Positions 39,565 to 48,990 of a stretch of DNA of 64,000 bases are shown here, in pieces. Position 1 is the first letter of the stretch; each line of letters begins with the position of its first letter. Below the pieces are notes generated by a model. That model ran no database searches, was not told where the DNA came from, and saw nothing but the letters and a program-made list of their open reading frames with translations. This DNA comes from CAVPLM01 sp963713545 (GTDB lineage Bacteria; Actinomycetota; Thermoleophilia; RBG-16-64-13), in contig CAVQME010000002.1 of the NCBI GenBank assembly GCA_963713545.1, positions 186,001 to 250,000 on the forward strand, in the 5' to 3' direction. Made by a program: the position numbers and the translations under genes.

Positions 39565-40782
39565 CTACTTCACCAGGTTCATCATGTTGAACATGGGCAG
39601 GTACATCGAAATGACGATAAGGCCGACCAGGCCGCCCACGAACAGCATCATGATCGGCTCGATGATCGAGGTGAGCGACTTGACGGCGGCATCGACTTCG
39701 TCTTCGTAGAAGTCGGCGATCTTGTTGAGCATGGCGTCCAAGGCCCCGGTCTCCTCTCCGATGGAGATCATCTGTGTGACCATCGGCGGGAACACGGACG
39801 CGCGCGCCAGCGGTCGGGCTATCGATTCACCGCTGCGCACGCTCTCCTTAACGTCCACCATGGAGTCTTCGATCACGCTGTTGCCGGACGTCTTGCCCGT
39901 GATCTCGATGGCTTGAAGGATCGGGACGCCCGAGCCGACCAGCGTGGCCAGAGTCCGGCTGAAGCGGGCCACGGCGATCTTCTGTATTACCGGTCCCACC
40001 TTCATGGGGAGCTTGAGCTTGATCCGGTCCCAGGTGTGCCGGCCCTGCTCCGTGTTCTTGAGCCTGATGAGGGCCCAGACCGTCAGGGCAAGCGCCGGGA
40101 ACAAAATGAACCAGTAGCCTTTGAGGACATTGCTGGTCCCCATCATAATCCGGGTCAGCGAGGGCAGTTCACCCCCGAGGTCTTTGTACATGCTAGCGAA
40201 GATGGGAATGATGAACAGCAGCATGCCCATCATCACCATTATGGCGAAGGCCGCTATGACTATGGGATAGGTCATCGCGGACTTGACCGCCCGGCGAAGA
40301 CTGTCGTCTTTCTCGAGCTGGGTAGCGAGCCTGATAAGCGTCTGGTCGAGAGCACCGCCCGCCTCGCCGGCCCTCACCATGGAGACATACAAGCGGTCGA
40401 AGGCGGCCGGATGCTTGGCCATGGCGTCGGACAGCGGCATACCCGCCTCAACGTCTTCTTGCACCGCCTTGATTATCTTCTTGAATCTCGGATTGCTCGT
40501 CTGTTCTTCCAGTACGTAAAGGGCGCGGAGAACCGCCAGCCCCGAGTTGATCATGGTGGCGAACTGACGCGCGAACACGGCTTTGTCTCGGACTTTGATG
40601 CGCATCGAGCTTTCGAACAGCTCGCCTATCTTCGGTACGCCCCGCTTTTCCTCGAGGCTGAGGATCGTCAAGCCCTTGCGCCGCAGTTCGGCCACGACCG
40701 CCGCTTTGGAATCGCCGGTCACTTCGCCCGAGAACGACCCGGCTCGATCCTTCCTAGCTGTGTATGTGTAGGTTAGCCACGT
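39565..40782 (-). CDS. pilC: type IV pilus inner-membrane platform protein PilC (start codon problem)
   Basis: GspF/PilC family, two T2SSF domains with three membrane helices (AFAIMVMMGMLLFIIPIF near the centre, FILFPALALTVWAL, and LFVGGLVGLIVISMYLPMF at the end). The first canonical in-frame start is GTG 40722, inside the conserved N-terminal stretch. Upstream the frame keeps TWLTYTYTARKDRAGS, exactly family-like, but has no ATG/GTG/TTG, and a GGAGG stands before ACG 40782. Either ACG is the start, or one A is extra near 40773 and GTG 40780 (M-A-T-Y-T-Y-T-A-R) begins the gene. Follows pilB and pilT on the same strand. Confidence 0.9.
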   Translation of the reverse strand, partial: TWLTYTYTARKDRAGSFSGEVTGDSKAAVVAELRRKGLTILSLEEKRGVPKIGELFESSMRIKVRDKAVFARQFATMINSGLAVLRALYVLEEQTSNPRFKKIIKAVQEDVEAGMPLSDAMAKHPAAFDRLYVSMVRAGEAGGALDQTLIRLATQLEKDDSLRRAVKSAMTYPIVIAAFAIMVMMGMLLFIIPIFASMYKDLGGELPSLTRIMMGTSNVLKGYWFILFPALALTVWALIRLKNTEQGRHTWDRIKLKLPMKVGPVIQKIAVARFSRTLATLVGSGVPILQAIEITGKTSGNSVIEDSMVDVKESVRSGESIARPLARASVFPPMVTQMISIGEETGALDAMLNKIADFYEDEVDAAVKSLTSIIEPIMMLFVGGLVGLIVISMYLPMFNMMNLVK

Positions 40783-40949
40783 CGCCCTCTTCCTCCGTTC
40801 GTGCCTTTCCTTGCCTTCACCTTCTCAGCGTCACAGCCCGTTCGTTTCTTACTCGTCTTTATCGGCTCCCCGCGGCAAACTCTCAAGTCGGTCGCCGGCG
40901 ATCTCCCCCACTCCTAACGGCTGTACCGCTCGCGCTTGTGAACAAGTGC

Positions 40950-42020
40950 TCAAGCAGCTCCCGCCAGCATGAGCCTTTCCAACTCGTCCGGTACCGACGA
41001 ACGCCTGAGTGCGAGATCCCGCGTTATCTGACCCCTGCGTACCAGGTCGGCAAGAGATGTGTTCATGGTCTGCATGCCCTGGGGGCCCCCCGTCTGCATG
41101 ACCGTATAGAGCTGGTGCGTCTTGCCCTCCCGGATGAGGTTCCGGCAGGCAGGTGTGGCGATCAGTACCTCGCAGGCGGCCACCCTCCCCTCCCGCGATG
41201 CCTTGGGTATCAGTTGCTGGGTCACTATGCCTTCCAGCGTGGCTGCTATCTGCACCCGGATCTGTTCCTGCTGATGCGGTGGGAAGACGTCGACCATACG
41301 ATCGATGGTCTGTGGGCAGTCCTGCGTATGCAGCGTGGCGAACACCAGGTGTCCGGTCTCGGCGGCTGTCAAGGCGATCTGGATGGTCTCGAGGTCCCGC
41401 ATCTCCCCGATGAGGATGACGTCGGGGTCCTGCCGCAGCGCAGAGCGGAGGGCTATCGGGAAGCCTTTCGTATCGTTCCCCACCTCCCTTTGGATCACCA
41501 CACAGCGTTTGTGGCTATGCAGGAACTCGATGGGGTCCTCGATGGTAACGATGTGATCGGAGCGGCCGGCGTTGATCTCGTCGATGATGGCCGCCAGAGT
41601 GGTCGACTTGCCCGAGCCGGTCGGACCCGTGACCAGAACGAACCCGCGGGGCTTGTGACAGAAGGAGTGAAGGACCTTGGGCAATCCGAGTTCCTCTACG
41701 GTCTTTATGACCGTTGGTACCAGCCTGAAGCAGCCTCCCACAGTCCCGCGTTGGAAGTGCGCGTTAACGCGGAACCGCGCGTGGCCGTAAAGCGAATAGG
41801 AGAAGTCGACCTCCCAGTCGGTCTCCAGCCTTTGGCGCTGATCCTGCGATAGGATGCTGTAGATGAGCTCTCGAGCCTCATTGGCCTCGAGCGCGGGGTA
41901 GTCCAAGTTCCGGAGATGCCCGTCGATCCGGACGACCGGAGGCACCCCGACCGCGAGATGGAGGTCGGACGCCTTTTGGTTGACCACTTCCTTCAGTATC
42001 TCAGCCATATCCATGGCCAC
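40950..42020 (-). CDS. pilT: type IV pilus retraction ATPase PilT
   Basis: 356 residues. N-terminal PAS-like domain (VVNQKASDLHLAVGVPPVVRI), Walker A VTGPTGSGKSTTLAAIIDE, Asp box TIEDPIEFLH, Walker B DVILIGEMRD, His box TGHLVFATLHTQ and the PilT-specific TPACRNLIREGKTHQL (AIRNLIRE motif). The presence of the retraction ATPase implies twitching or DNA uptake. 38 nt downstream of pilB; about 170 nt before pilC with no gene in it. Confidence 0.96.
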   Translation of the reverse strand: MAMDMAEILKEVVNQKASDLHLAVGVPPVVRIDGHLRNLDYPALEANEARELIYSILSQDQRQRLETDWEVDFSYSLYGHARFRVNAHFQRGTVGGCFRLVPTVIKTVEELGLPKVLHSFCHKPRGFVLVTGPTGSGKSTTLAAIIDEINAGRSDHIVTIEDPIEFLHSHKRCVVIQREVGNDTKGFPIALRSALRQDPDVILIGEMRDLETIQIALTAAETGHLVFATLHTQDCPQTIDRMVDVFPPHQQEQIRVQIAATLEGIVTQQLIPKASREGRVAACEVLIATPACRNLIREGKTHQLYTVMQTGGPQGMQTMNTSLADLVRRGQITRDLALRRSSVPDELERLMLAGAA

Positions 42021-42057
42021 AGCCCCTTACGCCTAGTTCTTGACTCCGACCCTGTCC

Positions 42058-43791
42058 CTATACGATGACCCGAGAGATCTCCTCGATGCTGGTCAATCCC
42101 TGCAGCACGCGCTCGAGTCCGTCTTCGCGCAGGGTGAACATGCCTTCGGCATGCGCCACCCGTCCTATCTCATCGGCACTCTTGCGCTCGACGATGAGCC
42201 TCTCTATCGCCTCGGTCACCGGCATGATCTCGTAGATACCGAGCCGGCCCTTGTATCCCGTGGTGTTGCAGCGGGTGCAACCGGTCGCCCGATACAGCGT
42301 GATGTCCTTCCAGTTCTCGATCGCTTCCTCGGGGAATTCAAGCCGCTGCAACATCTCCTGAGTCGGCCTGTACTCCTCGCGGCACTGCTCGCACAGACGA
42401 CGGACCAGTCGCTGGGCGATCACGCAGTCGACGGCCGAGGCTGTCAGGAAGGGCTCGACCCCCATCTCGGTGAGCCGGGAAAGCGCGCCAGGCGCGTTGT
42501 TGGTGTGGAGAGTGGAGAGCACGAGGTGTCCTGTCAGAGCCGACTCGATGGCGATGAGCGCCGTCTCCCTGTCGCGGATCTCGCCCACCATGATGATGTC
42601 GGGGTCGCACCGGAGTATCGACCGCAGCCCAGAGGCGAAGGTAAGCCCGGCCTTGGGGTTGATCTGCACCTGGTTGATCCCCACCAGCCTGTATTCGACC
42701 GGGTCCTCGACGGTGATGACGTTCTTCTCGGGCGTGTTGAGGATGTTGAGCGTCGCATACAGCGTGGTCGACTTGCCCGAGCCGGTGGGCCCCGTGACCA
42801 GCACGGCTCCGTAGGGCTTCATGAACGATCGTTTGTAGCGGGTCAGAGCCGCATCGGAGAACCCCAGCTCTTCCAGACGCAGCATCACGTTCGACCGATC
42901 CAGCAGACGGATCACGATCTTCTCGCCGTACACCGTAGGAAGAGAAGCCACCCTCATGTCGATCGGTCTTCCCCCCACCGTGAGCCCGATCCGTCCGTCT
43001 TGCGGGACCCGGCGTTCGGCGATGTCCAGGTCGGCCATGATCTTGAGTCGGGAGATCACCCCCGCCTGGAGCCGTTTGGGGATGGTCATGATCTCGTGAA
43101 GCACACCATCGTGCCGAAATCTGATCAGCAACTCTTTCGCCTGAGGCTCGAAATGGACGTCCGAAGCCCCCTCGTCGGCGGCCCGCGCCAACACCCCGTT
43201 CACCAGCTTGACCACCGGCGCCGCGTCGACCTGTTCCCTGATGTCGCGCAACTCATCGAGGGTGGGTTCGTCCTCCTGTTGGCCGCGGACTCCCAGATGC
43301 TCTGAGATCTGCTCGTCCGTGCGCTTCATCTTGCCCAGCATCGCGACGATGTCTTCGCCGCTGGTGATAGCCGGTTCGATGTCGAAACCGGTGAGGATCC
43401 TCAAGTCGTCGATGGCGACGATGTTGGAGGGGTCGGCCATAGCCACGAGCAGCGTGTGCTCGTCGACAAAACTGACGGGGATGGCCGAGTATCGGCGGGC
43501 ATCCTTCTCCGATATGAGATCAGAGGCCACCGGATCGAGCTTGATGGAACCCAGGTCGAGATACTGCACGCCCAGACGACGGGACAGGGCATCCATGAGA
43601 TCGTTCTTGGTCACCCAGCCGCGGGCAAGGGCGATATCACCGATGCGGAGATGCGAGGTGCCCTGCTCTGCGAGGAGCTGGTCGATCTGCTCCTGCGTGA
43701 GTAGGCCCATCTCGACGAATACATCACCGACCCGCCTACCTACGAGCTTCCGCTCCAGATTCTCCTCTCTAGCTGCCTGCATCGGTCGCAC
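42058..43791 (-). CDS. pilB: type IV pilus assembly ATPase PilB
   Basis: 577 residues. Two MshEN-like repeats at the N-terminus (about 18-41 RRVGDVFVEMGLLTQEQIDQ, and 48-72 LRIGDIALARGWVTKNDLMD), a fold that in MshE and some PilB proteins binds c-di-GMP. The ATPase has Walker A VTGPTGSGKSTTLYATLN, TVEDPVEY, Walker B DIIMVGEIRD, TGHLVLSTLHTN and the zinc tetra-Cys CEQC ... CTRC of extension ATPases. Starts at M1 or M4. The aroE stop region lies only about 10 nt before it, so the pil genes may be read from the aroE operon. Confidence 0.96.
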   Translation of the reverse strand: MRPMQAAREENLERKLVGRRVGDVFVEMGLLTQEQIDQLLAEQGTSHLRIGDIALARGWVTKNDLMDALSRRLGVQYLDLGSIKLDPVASDLISEKDARRYSAIPVSFVDEHTLLVAMADPSNIVAIDDLRILTGFDIEPAITSGEDIVAMLGKMKRTDEQISEHLGVRGQQEDEPTLDELRDIREQVDAAPVVKLVNGVLARAADEGASDVHFEPQAKELLIRFRHDGVLHEIMTIPKRLQAGVISRLKIMADLDIAERRVPQDGRIGLTVGGRPIDMRVASLPTVYGEKIVIRLLDRSNVMLRLEELGFSDAALTRYKRSFMKPYGAVLVTGPTGSGKSTTLYATLNILNTPEKNVITVEDPVEYRLVGINQVQINPKAGLTFASGLRSILRCDPDIIMVGEIRDRETALIAIESALTGHLVLSTLHTNNAPGALSRLTEMGVEPFLTASAVDCVIAQRLVRRLCEQCREEYRPTQEMLQRLEFPEEAIENWKDITLYRATGCTRCNTTGYKGRLGIYEIMPVTEAIERLIVERKSADEIGRVAHAEGMFTLREDGLERVLQGLTSIEEISRVIV

Positions 43792-43801
43792 TTCACCTTT
43801 C

Positions 43802-44668
43802 TCACCGCTCGAGACTCCCTCGCATCACCTGCAGGGGCGGCTCAAGGCCGGTCCAAAGGCGATACGAATCGGCCGCCTGCCTCACCAGCATCTCTCTGCC
43901 ATCGAGAGCGATAGCACCCACTGCCGCAGCCGAGGCCACCAAAGCGGTGGGATGAGGACCGTAGACCACATCCATCACCAGATGGTGACTGTCCAGAATA
44001 TCGACAGGAATGGCTGAGTCCTTGACAGAGGGAGAAAGGCCCACAGACGTCGCGTTGACGAGCAGTTGGGCATCGCGCGCTATCGCCCTCACGTCGGCAT
44101 CACCTATTGCCTCGCACTGGGACTCGCCCCAGTCACGCGCCGCCTCACAGAGAGTGACCGAACGCGCGTGTGTGCGGTTGTGGACCCAGATCCTCGCTGC
44201 CCCATCCTCGATCAAGGCGGCGACGACCGCGCGCGCGGCGCCCCCGGCGCCGGCGACGAAACAGCTCAGGCCTCGGGCGCCTTCCGGACGGACTGTGCGC
44301 AGAGCCTCTCTAAAACCGGCCACGTCGGTGTTGTGACCTATGAGCCGGCCGTCATCGTGGACGATGGTGTTCACCGCCCCAAGACGCGCCGCCAGCGGCT
44401 CAACCGCGTCCAGCAGGAGGATCACTCGCTCCTTGTGAGGAACAGTGATGTTCGCCCCCCTCAGCCCAAGGGCCCGCAGGCCGTCTAGGGCCTCTCCTAG
44501 ACGATCAGCATGGACATCGAAGGCCAGATAGACCATGTCGACGCTTTGCGCTCGGAAGGCAGCGTTGTGCATCCGAGGAGAGAGGGAGTGGGCCACGGGA
44601 TGGCCCAACACCGCCACAAGACCGGTACTGGCTGTGACGTCGAGATGTCCGGCTTCCATGGGTCTCAC
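43802..44668 (-). CDS. aroE: shikimate dehydrogenase
   Basis: NADP-dependent reduction of 3-dehydroshikimate; 288 residues. VLGHPVAHSLSPRMHNAAF for shikimate binding, ANITVPHKE with the catalytic Lys, IGHNTDVAGF, GAGGAARAVVAAL and the VHNRTHA cofactor loop, NATSVGLSP, and DVVYGPHPTALV. Between mltG and pilB; in many actinobacteria aroE is followed by aroC-aroK-aroB, which is not the case here. Confidence 0.94.
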   Translation of the reverse strand: MRPMEAGHLDVTASTGLVAVLGHPVAHSLSPRMHNAAFRAQSVDMVYLAFDVHADRLGEALDGLRALGLRGANITVPHKERVILLLDAVEPLAARLGAVNTIVHDDGRLIGHNTDVAGFREALRTVRPEGARGLSCFVAGAGGAARAVVAALIEDGAARIWVHNRTHARSVTLCEAARDWGESQCEAIGDADVRAIARDAQLLVNATSVGLSPSVKDSAIPVDILDSHHLVMDVVYGPHPTALVASAAAVGAIALDGREMLVRQAADSYRLWTGLEPPLQVMRGSLER

Positions 44669-44832
44669 CTCCGGCGATGGTCAGTGCCTTGGACACACAG
44701 ACTAGCGCATGCTGGAACGATGCGGTCTATGACCTAGGTCGGAGATTGGCCGGCTTCAGCCGATCCGGTCCCTACGCCGAGCGCCCTGCGGCCGCTCCCT
44801 TGATCAGCCTCAGATCACCGAAAGCTTGCCCG

Positions 44833-45966
44833 CTACTGCGAAGGAGCGTTCTCTTTGGCCTGGAGGAACTCCTCGTAGTCCGCCGTGAAGAAGTGGTTCC
44901 CGTCTGTGTCCTTGAGAACGTAGTAGAGATAGTCGACGTCGGCCGGCTCCAGAGCCGCCCGCAGAGCATCCACTCCGGGACTGCATATCGGCGTGGGTGG
45001 AAGACCCTTGACGACCCGCGTGTTGTAGGGCGAGTCGACCTCGAGGTCTTCGGTGGTCAAGGGTCCGGTCCATTTGTCGACCGCGTAGCGCACCGTGGCG
45101 TCGATGCCCAGGGTCATATTCTCTTTGAGCCGGTTGCGGATGACGGCGGAGATCAGCGGTCTCTCCTTGGCGATGCTCGCCTCCTTCTCGATCAAGGAGG
45201 CCACGATGACGATCTCGTAGGGGGTCAAGCCCAGAGCCTCAGCCTTTTCCCAGGGCAGCGACGCGGTCTTCGCTTCGAAGGCGGCCAACTGAGCCCCGAT
45301 CAACTCAGTAGCCCCATCCCCAATGAGAAGAAAATACGTGTCGGGGAACAGAAGACCTTCGAGCGTCGTCACGTCGGGCGCCTCGCCCCCGACGGCGGGG
45401 ACCACGAACTCGGCCGGCTTCTCCGCCAGGTCGGCGTACTCGTCGCCGTCGATGGTCCCGTCCTCGTTCAGCAACTCGGCCGTCTGACTGACAGCCAGAC
45501 CCTCGGGGATGGTCAGCGTGAAGCTGGTCGAGCCCTCGCCCCGCTCCAATGCGTCCACGACCTCGATCAACTCCAGGTCGCTCGCAAAGCGATAGGTGCC
45601 CGGACGCAACTTGCCCTCGCTCCCTCGGGACTTCACCAAATCAACGAACGCGGAAGAGGATTCGATGACGCCTTCTTCCTCCAGAACCCGTCCCACTTGT
45701 GTGGCGGTCATACCGGATGAGATGACGACCCTGACGGTCGGGTTCTCCGCGGCCTCGGTGGTGGTGGTCGTAGCGTTGTCCTGCACCCAGTTGATTCCCT
45801 TGTCGACCACGTAGACCACCCCGGAGATACTCGCGACGAAGATGACGACTATGAGGATCCTTGTGATCCAACGGTTTCGCCTGCGATGACCGTCATCCCA
45901 GGGATCTTTGCCGCCACCCTGATCCTTAGACCACTGCGAGGACGGTGGTTGTGAAGGGTAGCTCAT
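44833..45966 (-). CDS. mltG: endolytic murein transglycosylase MltG
   Basis: 377 residues. Cytoplasmic Arg-rich tail, one transmembrane helix (ILIVVIFVASISGVVYVV), a LysM-like segment and the YceG domain with the catalytic Glu in ASLIEKEASIAKERPLIS, LGIDATVRYAV and SPYNTRVVKGLPPTPICSPG. MltG cuts nascent peptidoglycan. ATG 45966 overlaps the ruvX stop and has GGGAGGGA upstream; a longer upstream frame lacks similarity. Confidence 0.93.
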   Translation of the reverse strand: MSYPSQPPSSQWSKDQGGGKDPWDDGHRRRNRWITRILIVVIFVASISGVVYVVDKGINWVQDNATTTTTEAAENPTVRVVISSGMTATQVGRVLEEEGVIESSSAFVDLVKSRGSEGKLRPGTYRFASDLELIEVVDALERGEGSTSFTLTIPEGLAVSQTAELLNEDGTIDGDEYADLAEKPAEFVVPAVGGEAPDVTTLEGLLFPDTYFLLIGDGATELIGAQLAAFEAKTASLPWEKAEALGLTPYEIVIVASLIEKEASIAKERPLISAVIRNRLKENMTLGIDATVRYAVDKWTGPLTTEDLEVDSPYNTRVVKGLPPTPICSPGVDALRAALEPADVDYLYYVLKDTDGNHFFTADYEEFLQAKENAPSQ

Positions 45967-46367
45967 TCGTCCCTCCCCTGGATCGCTCGAGAGTCCAGAT
46001 AGCTCTGAAGCATATAGCAGGCGGCGACGGCATCCTGGGAAAGGTCTTTCCTCCGGCCCGACTCCGCCAGCTTCGAGGTGAAGCGCTCGTCCCACGTGGC
46101 TACGGGTACCGTCGATCTCGCCTCGAGGACCTTCACGAATGTCAGGACCGCCTCGAGTTGAGCGTTCGTCCCGCCCGCCAGGGGCCGGGGAAGGCCCACC
46201 ACTATCTGACCCACCTGATGCTCCTCAGCCACGCGCATGATCTTCTGAAGTAGTTGCTCTTCGTTTCGTTCCTCAAGGACCTCAAGCGGGGAGCACGTCA
46301 ACTCGTGCGTATCGGACAGAGCAAGCCCCGTCCGGCGTCGCCCTAGATCCACCCCGAGTATGCGCAT
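45963..46367 (-). CDS. ruvX: RuvX/YqgF RNase H-like nuclease
   Basis: 134 residues, RNase H-like fold: MRILGVDLGRRRTGLALSD, VVGLPRPLAGG, VPVATWDERFTSKLAE, DAVAACYMLQSYLD. YqgF processes pre-16S rRNA in E. coli and is called a putative Holliday junction resolvase elsewhere. alaS ends exactly one base before its start and mltG overlaps its stop, the conserved alaS-ruvX-mltG order. Confidence 0.94.
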   Translation of the reverse strand: MRILGVDLGRRRTGLALSDTHELTCSPLEVLEERNEEQLLQKIMRVAEEHQVGQIVVGLPRPLAGGTNAQLEAVLTFVKVLEARSTVPVATWDERFTSKLAESGRRKDLSQDAVAACYMLQSYLDSRAIQGRDE

Positions 46368-48986
46368 TCACCCTGCGAGAGCCGCAAGCACGGCCTCTCG
46401 CGCAGCCGCCACCGCTTCCGGGAGCTTGCCCGGGTCGCCTCCTCCCCCACGGCCCAGTTGCGGGGTACCCCCGCCTCCGCCCTGGAACTCACGTGCCGAC
46501 ATCTTGACCACCTGCCCGGCATCCACGCCGGCGACTCCCGGGCTGACGCTGACAACGAGGGAGGCTTTCCCTTGGAGATCGGCCCCAAGAGCCACCACCC
46601 CGGGCTGGATGCGGTCGCGCACCCGGTCGACCAGCGAGAGCAGATGGTCCAGGTCTCGGGCCTCTACCACCCCCGTCACCAGAGACACCCCGTCCCGCTT
46701 CTCTGCGCCGTCGACCAGTGAGCCGACGGCATCCCCGGTCGTACGCGAAAGGAGTAGCTTGACCTCCGCCTCCAGGGCCTCCACCCTCGTCTGCAGCTTG
46801 ACCACTGAGGGAAGAAGCTGGCCTTCGACGGCGCCGAGCATTCCCGCCGTCTCCGTCACGAGAGCATCCCGCTCGCGGTAATAGGCCACCGCAATCCGGC
46901 CGGACACCGCCTCGATGCGGCGCACGTTCGCCCCCACGCTGCCCTCAGACACGATCTTGAAGATCCCCAACTCGCTCGTGCTGCCCACGTGTGTGCCGCC
47001 GCACAGCTCTCGACTGAAATCGTCGACTTCTACCACACGCACGAAGTCTCCGTACTTTTCGCCGAACAGTGCTACCGCCCCCAGATCGCGGGCGTGTTCT
47101 ATGCTGGTCGTGAACGTGCGCACGGGATGATTCTCGACGATGCGCCGGTTGACCAGTTCCTCGATCTCGGCGAGACGCTTTGCTCCGAGCGGTTCGTGGT
47201 AGGCGAAATCAAACCTGAGCTTGTCGGCCCGCACAGAGGAGCCAGCCTGGGTGACATCCTTGCCCAGCCGGGAGCGGAGGGCATAGTGAAGCAGATGGGT
47301 AGCCGTATGATTGGCGGCTACGTCGTGGCGGTAGCTGGACGAGAGGACCGCCTTCACCCGCGTATTCGGCTCAATGCGCCCTTTGAGCACGCGAGCGACG
47401 ATGACCTGGACTTCGCCGTGCGACTGCACGTCCAGCACCACGGCCTCCCCGGTCTCCGACTCGATGAGGCCGGTGTCGGCGGTCTGCCCCCCCATCTCCG
47501 CATAGAAGGGACTCTCGCGGAGGGCCAGCAGCACCCGGCCGTCATCCAGGTTTTCCACATTCTCGACTACCGTATAGAGGTCCTCTCGCTCGTATCCCTT
47601 GAACTCTGTCGGGTGGACGGTGTCGCGGGCAAACCGCGCGATGACGTCCTGAAAAGCTTCTCCGCCCTTCTGGGCCTGGCGAGCCCGTTTCCGCTGGTCT
47701 TCCATGGCTGCTTCGAACTGATCGAGATCCAGGCTCAGGCCGCGCTCTTCGACCAACTCCCGGGTCACTTCCACGGGGAATCCGTAGGTATCGTGCAGTT
47801 GGAACGCCACCGCCGCGGGGAATACAGGGGTGCCTTCGTCCTTGGCCTTGATGATGGCCTCTTCGACCAGCACCAGTCCCTGGTCGAGGGTACGGTTGAA
47901 CCGCTCCTCCTCCGAGTGGACGACCCGCAGGATAGTGTCTTTCCGCTCGCCCAGTTCGGGGTAGACGCCGCTCATCAGCTCGATGGTCCGCGCCGCGAAA
48001 CGCCGGAGGAGCGGCGGCTCCATACCGGCTGAGCGGCTGAAGCGCGCCGCCCGGCGGATGACCCGTCGTAGCACGTATCCCCGTCCCTCGTTGCTTGGCA
48101 GGACCCCATCGGCCACCAGGAACGTCATGGCCCGGGAGTGATCGGCCAGGACCCGCATGGCGATGTCGTCCTTGTCGTCCGCGCCGAAACGTTTGCCCGC
48201 CACTTGTTCGCCTAGCTCGATCAGAGGCTGCAAGAGGTCGGTGAGGAACACCGACGACACCCCTTGTTTGATGGCGGCCACGCGCTCCAACCCCATCCCG
48301 GTGTCGATGTTCTGGGCAGGCAGGGGCGATAGACGCCGGTCTTCGTCCATGTTGTAGCCGGTGAAGACCAGGTTCCAGTACTCCACGTACCGGTCGCATT
48401 CGCAGCCGGGCCGGCAGTCAGGGTCGGAGCAGCCGTGTTCCGGTCCGCGATCGTAGTACAGCTCGGAGCAAGGCCCGCATGGTCCGGTCGGCCCCACGGG
48501 GCCCCAGAAGTTGGCGCTGCGGGGCAACCCTACCATCCTCTCGGAAGGCAGCCCCAGGGCCTTCCACAGATCCACGGCCTCCTGGTCGGCTTCTATCGCA
48601 TCGTCGCCCTCAAAGTAAGAGATCCAGATCCGCTCCGGTTCTAGCCCAAGGCAGTCCAGCGAGTATTCCCACGCAAACCGGATGGCCCCTTTCTTGAAGT
48701 AGTCACCGATCGAGAAGTTGCCCAGCATCTCGAAGAAGGTGCAGTGGCGGGCGGTGAGACCCACCCGATCGATATCCGAGGTCCGGAAGCATTTCTGCAC
48801 GCTGGCGAGACGCCTGTTGGGCGGCTCCGCGAGGCCCATGAAATAGGGTTTGAGCGGCTGCATCCCGGCAGTGGTCAAGAGAACTGAGGTGTCCTTGTAT
48901 GGGACCAGCGAAGCGCTGGGCATCACCAAGTGACCCCGCTCAGCGAAGTAGTCAAGGTACATCTTGCGTAGCTCAGCCGACTTCAC
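46368..48986 (-). CDS. alaS: alanyl-tRNA synthetase
   Basis: 872 residues with all domains: class II catalytic core (LDYFAERGHLVMPSASLVP, FFEMLGNFSIGDYFKKGAI, GMGLERVAA), tRNA-recognition part, editing domain with the zinc motif HTATHLLHYALR (HxxxH) and CGGTHVGST, and the C-Ala domain ending in EFQGGGGGTPQLGRGGG. Last reader-through gene from the sigma-factor block: the start lies 4 nt after the sigma gene stop. Confidence 0.97.
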   Translation of the reverse strand: MKSAELRKMYLDYFAERGHLVMPSASLVPYKDTSVLLTTAGMQPLKPYFMGLAEPPNRRLASVQKCFRTSDIDRVGLTARHCTFFEMLGNFSIGDYFKKGAIRFAWEYSLDCLGLEPERIWISYFEGDDAIEADQEAVDLWKALGLPSERMVGLPRSANFWGPVGPTGPCGPCSELYYDRGPEHGCSDPDCRPGCECDRYVEYWNLVFTGYNMDEDRRLSPLPAQNIDTGMGLERVAAIKQGVSSVFLTDLLQPLIELGEQVAGKRFGADDKDDIAMRVLADHSRAMTFLVADGVLPSNEGRGYVLRRVIRRAARFSRSAGMEPPLLRRFAARTIELMSGVYPELGERKDTILRVVHSEEERFNRTLDQGLVLVEEAIIKAKDEGTPVFPAAVAFQLHDTYGFPVEVTRELVEERGLSLDLDQFEAAMEDQRKRARQAQKGGEAFQDVIARFARDTVHPTEFKGYEREDLYTVVENVENLDDGRVLLALRESPFYAEMGGQTADTGLIESETGEAVVLDVQSHGEVQVIVARVLKGRIEPNTRVKAVLSSSYRHDVAANHTATHLLHYALRSRLGKDVTQAGSSVRADKLRFDFAYHEPLGAKRLAEIEELVNRRIVENHPVRTFTTSIEHARDLGAVALFGEKYGDFVRVVEVDDFSRELCGGTHVGSTSELGIFKIVSEGSVGANVRRIEAVSGRIAVAYYRERDALVTETAGMLGAVEGQLLPSVVKLQTRVEALEAEVKLLLSRTTGDAVGSLVDGAEKRDGVSLVTGVVEARDLDHLLSLVDRVRDRIQPGVVALGADLQGKASLVVSVSPGVAGVDAGQVVKMSAREFQGGGGGTPQLGRGGGGDPGKLPEAVAAAREAVLAALAG

Positions 48987-48990
48987 GATC

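Noticed and set aside
39403..40776. Long plus-strand open frame of 457 codons opposite pilC
   Set aside because: Antisense shadow of a well-conserved gene; composition is that of GC-rich reverse frames and no motif is visible.
42040..43305. Plus-strand open frame of 421 codons opposite pilB
   Set aside because: Same reason: the minus strand carries every PilB motif, the plus frame none.
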